Assembly (NCBI GenBank): GCA_964403465.1 | Contig: CAYOFY010000050.1 | Coordinates: forward strand, 1-11,676 | Source: JAFGKM01 sp964403465 | GTDB taxonomy: Bacteria; Ratteibacteria; UBA8468; B48-G9; JAFGKM01 | Reading direction: 5' to 3' | Length of the DNA stretch: 11,676 nt | Shown: positions 1-6,573 of the stretch, piece by piece | How the letters are laid out: every line of letters begins with the position of its first letter | Numbering within the stretch: position 1 is the first letter of the stretch | Notes under the pieces: model-generated | What the model was told of the DNA's origin: nothing | Seen by the model: the letters and a program-made list of their open reading frames with translations, nothing else | The model's database searches: none | Made by a program: the position numbers and the translations under genes

Positions 1-505
1 TGAGGTCGCTTCTTATAAGTTCAATCCCGTTTACTTCCATCTCGCCGAATATCTCTTCACTGTATTTTTCCATCAGTTCTTTGAGGAATGAAATTTTCGG
101 GATTGATTTGAAACGGGCTATCGTGATATGTTCTCTGAATCTATCTTCTTTTTTGCATATACCTGCTTTATCAAGTTCAGTTTCTATCAGGGTGTTAATT
201 CTTTTGAGTTCACCCTGAGAATCCATCCCTATCCAGAATACCCTTATGTTCTTTTCGTCCGGAAAAACACCCGCGGCCTTGACCGTTGCCTTGAAGGGCG
301 CGGTGTTCTTCAAGCCGTCCTCAAGAATACTGGCTATCCGGGAGACATCCTCTTCTTTTGTCTCACCGAGGAACTTGAGCGTAACGTGCAGGTTTTCAGA
401 GGAAACAACCCTCGCTTCCCTTACCTTGGATTCCAGCTTCCTGCCGACCTCTGCCATCCTGTTTCTTATTTCATCCGGAACTCTGACGCCTATGAACAAT
501 CTCAT
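1..505 (-). CDS. thpR: RNA 2',3'-cyclic phosphodiesterase (2'-5' RNA ligase family), 3' end outside window
   Basis: This gene encodes a member of the 2H phosphoesterase superfamily, cytosolic enzymes that open 2',3'-cyclic phosphates on RNA ends and in vitro can join tRNA halves by a 2'-5' bond. The visible 168 residues begin MRLFIGVRVP, the usual N-terminus of the family. Both catalytic HxT motifs are present: HVTLKFLG at residues 40-47 and HITIAR at 126-131, each followed by the typical hydrophobic strand. The family is usually about 180-190 residues, so only a short C-terminal piece is missing at the window edge. The ATG at 505 lies 7 bp after the ilvC stop and has no strong Shine-Dalgarno sequence, which suggests translational coupling at the end of the ilv operon. 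Its physiological RNA substrate here is unknown. Family assignment is firm; the ligase versus phosphodiesterase role follows current family knowledge. Confidence 0.9.
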   Translation of the reverse strand, partial: MRLFIGVRVPDEIRNRMAEVGRKLESKVREARVVSSENLHVTLKFLGETKEEDVSRIASILEDGLKNTAPFKATVKAAGVFPDEKNIRVFWIGMDSQGELKRINTLIETELDKAGICKKEDRFREHITIARFKSIPKISFLKELMEKYSEEIFGEMEVNGIELIRSDL

Positions 506-512
506 TTTACGT

Positions 513-1487
513 TCATTTCTTTTTCAGCCAAGGCATCATCTCCCTCATCTGCTTCCCGACCTTCTCTATGAGGTGTTCCTCAGCCTGCCTGGCAAGTGAA
601 TTGAAAACAGGTCTGCCTACCGCGTTCTCGCTTATCCATTCTCTGGCAAACTCGCCTGACTGGACGGCTTTCAGGACATCCTTCATATTCTCCTTGACCT
701 GTTCGTCAACAACCATGGGGCCCCTTGTCATATCGCCGTACTCGGCTGTATCGCTTATAACCTTTCTCATGCCCTGGATGCCGCGTTCATTAATCAGGTC
801 AACGATGAGTTTGAGTTCGTGGCATGTCTCGTAGTAGGCAACTTCCGGCTGGTATCCTGCCTCCACAAGTGTCTCAAACGCATACTTTATCAGTTGCGTC
901 ACCCCGCCGCAGAGAACAACCTGCTCCCCGAAAAGGTCTGTTTCTGTTTCCTCCTTGAAGGTTGTCTCAACGACCCCGCATCTCGTTCCTCCGAGTCCCT
1001 TGGCATACGCAAGGGCAAGTTTCATTGCCGAGCCTGTATAATCCTGGTAGACCGCAACGATGCACGGTACTCCCTTTCCCTGCGCAAACTGGTCTCTTAC
1101 AAGGTCGCCGGGTCCCTTCGGAGCAACCATGTATACATCAACGTTGGCCGGCACCACTATCTGGCTGAAATGTATGGAAAAACCATGGGCAAAACCCAGC
1201 GCTTTTCCTTCGGAGAGTCCGGGCGCGATAAAATTCCTGTAAACAGCCGGCTGTGCGTTGTCCTGCACAAGCATCATTATCGCATCGCACTTCTTTGTAA
1301 CTTCAGCCGCTGATAACGGCTTCAGCCCGTCCGCGACCGCCTTCTTGTAATTCGGTGTACCCTCCAGTTCACTTACAAGTACTTCAACCCCGCTGTCCTT
1401 CAGATTCAGCGTATGCGCCCTGCCCTGGCTTCCATAACCGATAATCCCGACCTTTTTACCCTTGAAAAATTTCAAATCCGCATCCTT
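513..1487 (-). CDS. ilvC: Ketol-acid reductoisomerase (class I), 5' end lost in assembly gap
   Basis: Ketol-acid reductoisomerase converts 2-acetolactate or 2-acetohydroxybutyrate to the dihydroxy acids of valine and isoleucine synthesis, using Mg2+ and a nicotinamide coenzyme. The 324 visible residues begin KDADLKFFKGKK, which is conserved near the N-terminus of the family, so the reading frame runs into the N block and only about 10-15 residues should be missing. The TTG at 1475 is an internal leucine codon, not a start. Visible motifs (numbered from the first visible residue) are the Rossmann GYGSQG at 17-22, the catalytic HGF at 101-103, APKGPG at 122-127, the metal ligands in ETDLFGE around 182-188, and the C-terminal E-rich segment YYETCHELK at 218-226. 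Its length marks the short class I form. The coenzyme loop SELEGTPNY at 39-47 has an acidic residue after strand beta-2 and lacks the usual Arg/Ser phosphate-binding residues, hinting at NADH use. The stop is 7 bp before thpR. Confidence 0.96.
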   Translation of the reverse strand, partial: KDADLKFFKGKKVGIIGYGSQGRAHTLNLKDSGVEVLVSELEGTPNYKKAVADGLKPLSAAEVTKKCDAIMMLVQDNAQPAVYRNFIAPGLSEGKALGFAHGFSIHFSQIVVPANVDVYMVAPKGPGDLVRDQFAQGKGVPCIVAVYQDYTGSAMKLALAYAKGLGGTRCGVVETTFKEETETDLFGEQVVLCGGVTQLIKYAFETLVEAGYQPEVAYYETCHELKLIVDLINERGIQGMRKVISDTAEYGDMTRGPMVVDEQVKENMKDVLKAVQSGEFAREWISENAVGRPVFNSLARQAEEHLIEKVGKQMREMMPWLKKK

Positions 1488-1587
1488 NNNNNNNNNNNNN
1501 NNNNNNNNNNNNNNNNNNNNNNNNNNNNNNNNNNNNNNNNNNNNNNNNNNNNNNNNNNNNNNNNNNNNNNNNNNNNNNNNNNNNNNN
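1488..1587. other. Assembly gap of 100 N between ilvB and ilvC
   Basis: This is a run of exactly 100 undetermined bases, a common placeholder length for a gap of unknown size. On the minus strand it starts 10 bases after the ilvB stop and ends inside the ilvC coding sequence. It therefore hides at least the ilvC start and ribosome-binding site. It may also hide ilvN, the regulatory subunit gene that normally lies between ilvB and ilvC and would need about 500 bp. Confidence 0.98.
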
Positions 1588-1597
1588 CACTCGTTTT

Positions 1598-3226
1598 TCA
1601 GGCCAGCCCCTCAAGCATCTGGTCCAGTGAAGCGCCCGACGGGACCATGGGAAATACGTTTTCCTCTTCCACAATACGACAGTCAAGGATAAAAGGTTTT
1701 CTCTTTTCTTCAAGCACCCTGGTTATGATCCTGTCAAATTCATCCGCGGAATTTACCCTGCATCCGAGGGCTCCGTATGCCTCGGCAAGTTTTGCAAAGT
1801 CCGGCTGGGCGTTTTCAACGCATGTAAAGGCATATCTCTTCTTATAGAACAGTTGTTGCCACTGCCTCACCATGCCCAGGCAGCAGTTATTGAGAATTAT
1901 CACCTTTACGGGGAGGTGGTTGTAAACCGCGGTGGCAAGTTCCTGTATGTTCATCTGAATGCTTCCGTCCCCGGCTATGTCCACGACAATCCTTCCCGGG
2001 TTGGCCATCTGCGCGCCTATTGAAGCAGGAAATCCATACCCCATCGTTCCAAGCCCCCCGGATGTGACAAGAGTCCTGGGCTTTCTGAATTTGTAATACT
2101 GCGCCGTCCACATCTGGTTCTGCCCTACCTCGGTGCATATTATTGCATCGTCCGGCAGCAAATCCGACAGTTTCTCTATGATATACTGCGGTTTCAATCC
2201 GTTTTTCTCATAGGTGAGTGGATACTTATCCTTCCATTCCTTTATCTTGGCAAGCCATTCCTTCCTTGCAAGCGGCTCGGCCTTCTCGTTGAGTTTCCTG
2301 AGTATATTCCTTGCATCGCCCACTATGGGGATGTCCACGATGATATTCTTGCTTATTGATGCGGGGTCAATATCAATGTGTATTATCTTTGCCTTCGGGG
2401 CGAAATTTTCAATCTTGCCGGTGATCCTGTCGTCAAAACGACAACCCGCCGATATTATGAGGTCGGACTCAACAACGGCATAGTTGGCGTATTTTGTGCC
2501 GTGCATGCCGAGCATACCCAGTGAAAGGGGATGCGCCGAAGGAATGCTTCCAAGTCCCATGAGCGTGCATGTTACCGGTATCCCGCTGGTTTCAACGAAC
2601 TTCTTCAGTTCGCCAGAAGCGTTCGCGGATATCACCCCTCCGCCTGAGATAAGAAGCGGCTTTTTTGCCTCTTTTATCAGTTTCCATGCTCTTTCCATCT
2701 GCAAAAGATGTCCCTCGTACGTGGGTTTGTAACTCCTCATCTCAATTTTTTCCGGATATTCAAACTTCGTGTCAGCCCTCTGCACATCGACAGGCAGGTC
2801 CATAAGCACCGGACCCGGTCTTCCCGATGAGGCAATGTAGAAAGCTTCTTTTACCGTCCTTGCTATATCCTTCACGTCCTTTATGAGATAGTTATGCTTG
2901 GTTATAGGCCTGGTTATGCCCGTTATGTCAACCTCCTGAAACGCATCGCTTCCTATGAGGTGTGTCGCAACCTGTGCTGTTATTGCAACCATGGGAACGG
3001 AATCCATGTATGCCGTCGCTATCCCCGTGACGAGGTTGGTCGCCCCGGGCCCGGAGGTCGCCATGCATACGCCGGTTCTTCCCGATGACCTTGCAAAACC
3101 GTCAGCTGCATGAGCGGCTCCCTGTTCATGGCGTACAAGCACGAACCTTATCCCGCCGTCATATAATTGGTCACAGAGGGGAAGCAGGACACCTCCTGGA
3201 TATCCGAAAATGATATCCACGCCTTC
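1598..3226 (-). CDS. ilvB: Acetolactate synthase large (catalytic) subunit, 5' end lost in assembly gap
   Basis: This is the catalytic subunit of acetohydroxyacid synthase, the ThDP- and FAD-dependent enzyme that condenses pyruvate with pyruvate or 2-oxobutyrate as the first common step of branched-chain amino-acid synthesis. The visible 542 residues begin EGVDIIFGYPGG, about 20 residues into a normal large subunit, so the start codon lies in the N block. Three domains are visible, numbered from the first visible residue: the PYR domain with the catalytic glutamate in RHEQGAAHA (E34), a central FAD-binding domain (about 180-320), and the PP domain with the ThDP/Mg motif GDGS (419-422) running to NN at 446-447. 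MVRQWQ at 452-457 matches the conserved herbicide-site tryptophan region. An alanine (A87 in QVATHLIGSDAFQE) replaces the common proline of that loop. The NNCCLGMV segment has two cysteines where Gly-Tyr or similar is usual. The upstream neighbour is purA. No small-subunit gene is visible downstream before the gap. The protein ends at a TGA at 1598-1600. Confidence 0.96.
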   Translation of the reverse strand, partial: EGVDIIFGYPGGVLLPLCDQLYDGGIRFVLVRHEQGAAHAADGFARSSGRTGVCMATSGPGATNLVTGIATAYMDSVPMVAITAQVATHLIGSDAFQEVDITGITRPITKHNYLIKDVKDIARTVKEAFYIASSGRPGPVLMDLPVDVQRADTKFEYPEKIEMRSYKPTYEGHLLQMERAWKLIKEAKKPLLISGGGVISANASGELKKFVETSGIPVTCTLMGLGSIPSAHPLSLGMLGMHGTKYANYAVVESDLIISAGCRFDDRITGKIENFAPKAKIIHIDIDPASISKNIIVDIPIVGDARNILRKLNEKAEPLARKEWLAKIKEWKDKYPLTYEKNGLKPQYIIEKLSDLLPDDAIICTEVGQNQMWTAQYYKFRKPRTLVTSGGLGTMGYGFPASIGAQMANPGRIVVDIAGDGSIQMNIQELATAVYNHLPVKVIILNNCCLGMVRQWQQLFYKKRYAFTCVENAQPDFAKLAEAYGALGCRVNSADEFDRIITRVLEEKRKPFILDCRIVEEENVFPMVPSGASLDQMLEGLA

Positions 3227-3326
3227 NNNNNNNNNNNNNNNNNNNNNNNNNNNNNNNNNNNNNNNNNNNNNNNNNNNNNNNNNNNNNNNNNNNNNNNNNN
3301 NNNNNNNNNNNNNNNNNNNNNNNNNN
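3227..3326. other. Assembly gap of 100 N joining truncated purA to truncated ilvB
   Basis: This is a second run of exactly 100 undetermined bases. On the minus strand purA enters it after about 290 codons and ilvB leaves it about 20 codons after its expected start. The missing parts (roughly 135 codons of PurA, any intergenic DNA and about 20 codons of IlvB) need well over 400 bp, so the stated length cannot be the true length if the join is correct. By chance the two frames match across the run, which creates a false fused ORF. Confidence 0.98.
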
Positions 3327-4198
3327 TTCCTCAGATTTTCGCCTTCTTCTCCCTTCAATTCCGTGGGAAAAGGCCCCATGCCCACCCTTGTTGTATAGGA
3401 CTTTACCACCCCTATTATCCGTTCTATCTTCTTTGGCGATAGCCCCAGCCCGGTGCATGCCCCGCCGGCGATGGTATTAGAGGCGGTAACATATGGGTAG
3501 GTACCAAAATCTATATCCAGGAATGTACCCTGCGCTCCCTCGGCAAGAATCTTTTTACCCCTTTTTATCTCATCCGTCAGATATAGAGTTACATTCCTTG
3601 CCATCTTCTTCATCCTATCCCTGTATTTCAGGGTCTCATCATATATCTTCTCAATTGAAAGCATCTGTTCCTTGTAATACTCCTTGAAAAGATAGTTTTT
3701 AAGTTCCAGGGCAATCCTTAACTTTTCCCGAAAAATATCCTGTTCCAGAAAATCAATGACCCTTATCCCTATTCTATTGAATTTGTCGGCATAGGTCGTA
3801 CCTATGCCCCTTCCGGTCGTTCCCAGATTTCCCCTGCCCCTGAACCTGTCTTCTATCTGGTCCAGGGTCTTGTGATAAGGCAGGGTCATGTGCGCATTTT
3901 CCGCTATGAAAAGACGTCCTTCAACGGATATACCGTTCTTCTCAAGGTATTCTATTTCTTCAAAAAGAGAAACAGGGTCAACAACAACGCCGTTGCCTAT
4001 GACGCATTCTTTTCCCGGATAAAGGATCCCGGAAGGCACGAGATGAAAAATGAACTGCCTGCCGTTGATAACAACGGTGTGCCCGGCATTCCCTCCTCCC
4101 TGATACCTCGCTATTATGTCCATTCCATCCGCGAGATAATCAATCACCTTCCCCTTTCCTTCATCTCCCCATTGCGTTCCCACAACAACCGTAACCAT
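3327..4198 (-). CDS. purA: Adenylosuccinate synthetase, 3' end lost in assembly gap
   Basis: PurA joins IMP and aspartate using GTP to make adenylosuccinate, the committed step to AMP. The 290 visible residues carry the N-terminal signature GTQWGDEGKGK (residues 7-17) with the catalytic Asp12 and the GTP-binding P-loop, RYQGGGNAGHTVV (31-43) with the catalytic His40, the TTGRGIGTTY segment (127-136), EGAQGTFLDIDFGTYP (220-235), and TRVGMGPFPTEL (270-281). The protein breaks off just before the TTGRPRR-type loop that binds IMP and aspartate. About 135 C-terminal residues are therefore missing, compared with a usual length near 430. The ATG at 4198 has a strong ribosome-binding site, GGAGGAG, 4 bases upstream. 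It follows the dehydrogenase gene after 78 bp containing a possible attenuator hairpin. A purine gene inside a branched-chain amino-acid cluster is unusual but plausible in gene-dense anaerobes. Confidence 0.96.
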
Positions 4199-4212
4199 CT
4201 ACTCCTCCATGC

Positions 4213-4258
4213 AAAAAAGATATTTGAGACGCCAGAAGTAATCTATTTTTTCGTCTCA
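4213..4258 (-). terminator. Possible weak terminator/attenuator hairpin between the dehydrogenase gene and purA
   Basis: Read on the minus strand, TGAGACG (4258-4252) and CGTCTCA (4231-4225) form a perfect 7-bp inverted repeat around a 20-base loop, followed a few bases later by six T (4218-4213). The position in the 78-bp spacer ahead of purA suits a partial terminator or attenuator. The large loop and the gap between stem and T run make it a weak candidate, and the arrangement could arise by chance. Confidence 0.3.
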
Positions 4259-4276
4259 CTTCTCACGTTCCCCTTT

Positions 4277-5359
4277 TCACGCCTGTTTCAATCTGTCTAT
4301 AATCGCTTCTCCCATCTCTCTGGTCCCCACGCAATTCGTATCCCCCGGATCCCTGAAGTCGTAGGTCAGATACTTTCCTTCACGGATAACTCCAGCGAGC
4401 GCCCTCTCAATTTTTGCCGCCTTTTCGCTTTCACCGATGTAATCAAGCATCATTACACCGGCAAGCAGAAGAGCCGAAGGGTTAACCCTGTTAAGCCCCC
4501 TGTACTTCGGCGCGCTGCCATGCGTTGCCTCAAAAACCGCAATTTCCTCCCCTATGTTGGCGCTGGCTGAAAGCCCTAGTCCTCCCACCAATCCGGCACA
4601 TAGATCTGACAGGATGTCACCGTAAAGATTCGGGCATACAAGCACATCGTAGAGTTCCGGTTTCTGCACGAGTTGCATGGCCATATTGTCCACTATCCTG
4701 TCTTCAAACTCAATGTCAGTATACTCCGTAGCAACCTTCCTCGCAACCTCAAGGAAAAGTCCGTCGGTATATTTCATTATATTCGCCTTGTGAACCGCGG
4801 TAACCTTTTCCCGTCCGTTCTTTCTTGCATATTCAAAGGCAAACCTGACTATCCTTTCAGAATTCTTGATTGAAATCGGCTTTATGCTTATGCCCGAGTC
4901 TTCCCTTATTTCCTTTTCTGTCTTCTGCTTTATGAATTCTATCAATCTCCTGGTTTCCTCTCTTCCCCTTTCAAACTCTATGCCTGAATAGAGGTCTTCC
5001 ATATTCTCCCTCACCACAACCATGTCAAGCCCTGAGTATCTGCTTCTGACACCTTCGTAAAACTTGAACGGCCGAAGGCATACATAAAGGTTAAAGCGCT
5101 GCCTTATATAAACGTTAACACTCCTGAATCCACTCCCGACCGGCGTTGTGAGAGGTGCCTTCAGGCATATCCTGTTCCTCGCGATTGATTCAAGAGTACT
5201 TTCAGGTATGGGCGTGCCGTATTTTTCAATGGCGCACTCCCCGGCCTGCTGGACGTCCCATTCCACGTCAAGACCCGTGGCTTTTATGCAGTCCTTGACC
5301 ACACCGGTTATCTCCGGTCCTATGCCATCACCCGGTATAAGCGTTATCCTGTACCCCAT
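4277..5359 (-). CDS. Isocitrate/3-isopropylmalate dehydrogenase family; residues favour NADP-dependent isocitrate dehydrogenase
   Basis: This is a beta-decarboxylating dehydrogenase, 360 residues, complete. Gene context (leuD just upstream, ilv genes downstream) would suggest 3-isopropylmalate dehydrogenase, LeuB. The sequence argues otherwise. The substrate loop reads GFRSVNVYIRQ (77-87), with Ser80 and Asn82 at the positions that in isocitrate dehydrogenase contact the gamma-carboxylate; LeuB has a leucine-rich loop there. The general substrate residues are all present: Arg86, Arg96, Arg117, Tyr124, Lys191, Asp224, Asp248 and Asp252. The coenzyme region HGSAPKYRG (280-288) followed by Val292 and Tyr333 matches E. 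coli Icd Lys344, Tyr345, Val351 and Tyr391, which bind the NADP 2'-phosphate. The fifth residue, Arg395, is shifted by one (Arg336). The ATG at 5359 has GGAGA about 8 bases upstream and lies 21 bp after leuD. The family call is certain and isocitrate specificity is probable. A dual or leucine-pathway role cannot be excluded. Confidence 0.9.
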   Translation of the reverse strand: MGYRITLIPGDGIGPEITGVVKDCIKATGLDVEWDVQQAGECAIEKYGTPIPESTLESIARNRICLKAPLTTPVGSGFRSVNVYIRQRFNLYVCLRPFKFYEGVRSRYSGLDMVVVRENMEDLYSGIEFERGREETRRLIEFIKQKTEKEIREDSGISIKPISIKNSERIVRFAFEYARKNGREKVTAVHKANIMKYTDGLFLEVARKVATEYTDIEFEDRIVDNMAMQLVQKPELYDVLVCPNLYGDILSDLCAGLVGGLGLSASANIGEEIAVFEATHGSAPKYRGLNRVNPSALLLAGVMMLDYIGESEKAAKIERALAGVIREGKYLTYDFRDPGDTNCVGTREMGEAIIDRLKQA

Positions 5360-5380
5360 CGGCTTTCTCTCCAGTAGGAT

Positions 5381-5878
5381 TCATAACCTGAAACCCTTGT
5401 TCTCTTTTATGTAGTTGACCACACCGCCTGCCTTTATTATTTCCAGCATGAAATCCGGCAGTACCATGGATTTCACCACGCTCTTTTTTGTAAGATTTTT
5501 CAGTTCACCCTTTTCAACATCAACCTCTATCATGTCTCCTGTATCAATGCCGTCGGTATCCGCCTCTATGAGAACCAGACCGACGTTAATGCCGTTCCTG
5601 AAAAAAATCCTCGCAAAACTTTTTGCGATCACCGCGGATATCCCGGCATGCTTTATGACCAGCGGTGCCTGTTCTCTGCTTGAACCGCACCCGAAATTCT
5701 TGCCTGCAACAATAAAATCTCCTTCTTTTATCTTCCTGTAAAATTCCGGATCTATGTCCTCCATCAAATGGGTTGACAATTCCTGCATGTCAAGCGTCTT
5801 GAATTTATATTTTCCCGAAATAATATAGTCCGTATTTATGTCGTCCCCGAATTTATGGGCATTTCCTCTTAACACCAT
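5381..5878 (-). CDS. leuD: 3-isopropylmalate dehydratase small subunit (LeuD / aconitase-family swivel domain)
   Basis: This is the small, swivelling domain subunit of a two-subunit aconitase-family hydro-lyase. With an iron-sulfur large subunit (LeuC, not in this window) it isomerises 2-isopropylmalate to 3-isopropylmalate. The 165 residues place it in the short archaeal-type LeuD group shared with homoaconitase small subunits. Motifs seen are FGDDINTDYI (10-19) and GKNFGCGSSREQAP (58-71), the conserved catalytic serine/arginine loop. The specificity loop after the first motif reads SGKYKFKT, which does not let me choose between isopropylmalate and other tricarboxylic substrates such as homoaconitate or aconitate. 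The ATG at 5878 has an AAGGGGG ribosome-binding site 4 bases upstream and is the first gene after the promoter at 5967-5995. The absence of an adjacent leuC is notable, because the large subunit usually precedes it. Confidence 0.88.
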   Translation of the reverse strand: MVLRGNAHKFGDDINTDYIISGKYKFKTLDMQELSTHLMEDIDPEFYRKIKEGDFIVAGKNFGCGSSREQAPLVIKHAGISAVIAKSFARIFFRNGINVGLVLIEADTDGIDTGDMIEVDVEKGELKNLTKKSVVKSMVLPDFMLEIIKAGGVVNYIKENKGFRL

Positions 5879-5911
5879 CTTTCCCCCTTGCGTCAGTTCT
5901 TATAACCCCGT

Positions 5912-5930
5912 ATTGCTTCTCGCAATGACG
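5912..5930. repeat. Short hairpin resembling a remnant of a dispersed GTCATTGCGAG-type repeat
   Basis: On the minus strand the segment reads CGTCATTGCGAGAAGCAAT. ATTGC and GCAAT (5912-5916 and 5922-5926 on the plus strand) pair around a 5-base loop. The string closely resembles the core of a small palindromic repeat (CGTCATTGCGAG...AAGCAAT) that I recall as frequent in intergenic DNA of many uncultured and deltaproteobacteria-like genomes. Only one copy is seen in this window, so its repeat nature rests on that recollection. It lies in the predicted leader of leuD. Confidence 0.5.
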
Positions 5931-5966
5931 TGGTTGAGTGAGCATTTACCGGTTTTCAAATGAAGA

Positions 5967-5995
5967 ATATTAGCATAGATTTGAATACAGGGCAA
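5967..5995 (-). promoter_or_regulatory. Sigma-70-like promoter with extended -10 ahead of leuD
   Basis: On the minus strand TTGCCC (5995-5990) is followed after exactly 17 bases by TAATAT (5972-5967), which is preceded by TGC, giving an extended -10 element. Transcription would start near 5960 and produce a leader of about 80 bases before the leuD ATG. It sits in the only intergenic stretch longer than 120 bp between complete genes, which supports an operon boundary here. The remainder of 5879-6030 contains the hairpin at 5912-5930 and no other recognised element. Confidence 0.5.
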
Positions 5996-6030
5996 GCTTG
6001 CATGCATAAATTGGTTTGTAGAAATCCCGA

Positions 6031-6561
6031 CTACCAGTATACGAACCGGGTAAACAGATCCCTGTCCTTTTTTGAAAGGTCGTTTATGTTGGGGATTACG
6101 TAGCGGTCGTCAAAAACATCAAGAAGTATCTTGCCTGCCTCACCGAAGTCAAGCGTCCTGTGGGAAGCCCATTTCATGTAAAATGTCTTTTTCCCCTTGT
6201 CAGTGACCACCTCAAAATGCAGTGAGCCGAATTCAAGCTTGATGCTGAGGATTTCCTCTATCATGTATGCAAAATAATGTTTCTTCATCACGGTGAATAT
6301 GATATCGCGTGCCTCCTCTGGAAAAATGTTTATATCTTCAATAAGCCCTATTTCCTGGACTCTGTCATTTTCATCGTAATAGAAAAGAGAAATGAACTTG
6401 TCCGGGTGCGTTATGGGAAACGCCCGTATTGCATACACCCCCCGGTACAATTCGCCGTTCCGGGACATAAGGTGCATGAGGTTAAACGTCCCCCTGAAAA
6501 TCCTGATATCTTCGGGTTTGAGGATATGTATATCAATCTTTTCCAGCGTATTCTCTTTCAT
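6031..6561 (-). CDS. DUF1854 family protein, putative partner of the ABC exporter
   Basis: This 176-residue soluble protein has no signal peptide and no membrane segment. It matches the pattern I know for DUF1854: an arginine/phenylalanine-rich start (IRIFRGTFNLMHL, 19-31), AIRAFPITHPDKFISLFYYD (44-63), QEIGLIEDINIFPEEARDII (69-88), a central YFAYMIEEILSIKLEFGSLHFEVVTDKG (96-123), and the closing DDRYVIPNINDLSKKDRDLF (151-170). The biochemical function of the family is unknown. In other bacteria it is encoded beside an ABC exporter in cyanophycin gene clusters, and here too an exporter of the same build lies close upstream, with one gene between. The ATG at 6561 is 12 bp after the preceding stop and has an AAGGA ribosome-binding site 5 bases upstream. 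It is the last gene of its operon; no convincing terminator is visible in the 152 bp that follow. Confidence 0.82.
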   Translation of the reverse strand: MKENTLEKIDIHILKPEDIRIFRGTFNLMHLMSRNGELYRGVYAIRAFPITHPDKFISLFYYDENDRVQEIGLIEDINIFPEEARDIIFTVMKKHYFAYMIEEILSIKLEFGSLHFEVVTDKGKKTFYMKWASHRTLDFGEAGKILLDVFDDRYVIPNINDLSKKDRDLFTRFVYW

Positions 6562-6573
6562 GGTATTCCTTTT

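Noticed and set aside
513..1475. A complete 320-residue IlvC starting at 1475
   Set aside because: The codon at 1475 is TTG inside the conserved KDADL-KFFKG segment. Family-conserved residues continue upstream to the N block, so the real start is hidden.
1598..4198. One 866-residue protein on the minus strand
   Set aside because: It is an artefact: the N block at 3227-3326 happens to keep frame between truncated PurA (N-terminal 290 residues) and truncated IlvB (last 542 residues). No such natural fusion is supported.
3872..4570. Plus-strand ORF of 232 residues (and others such as 7629-8312, 128-571 and 819-1313)
   Set aside because: They lie antisense to well-conserved genes, lack recognisable domains, and follow from codon bias of the minus-strand genes.
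5992..6007. GCAAGCTTGC palindrome followed by ATGCAT, resembling the HindIII-SphI part of a cloning vector polylinker
   Set aside because: The match to a vector stops after about 12 bases and flanking DNA is ordinary genomic sequence. As a terminator it has no loop and no T run.
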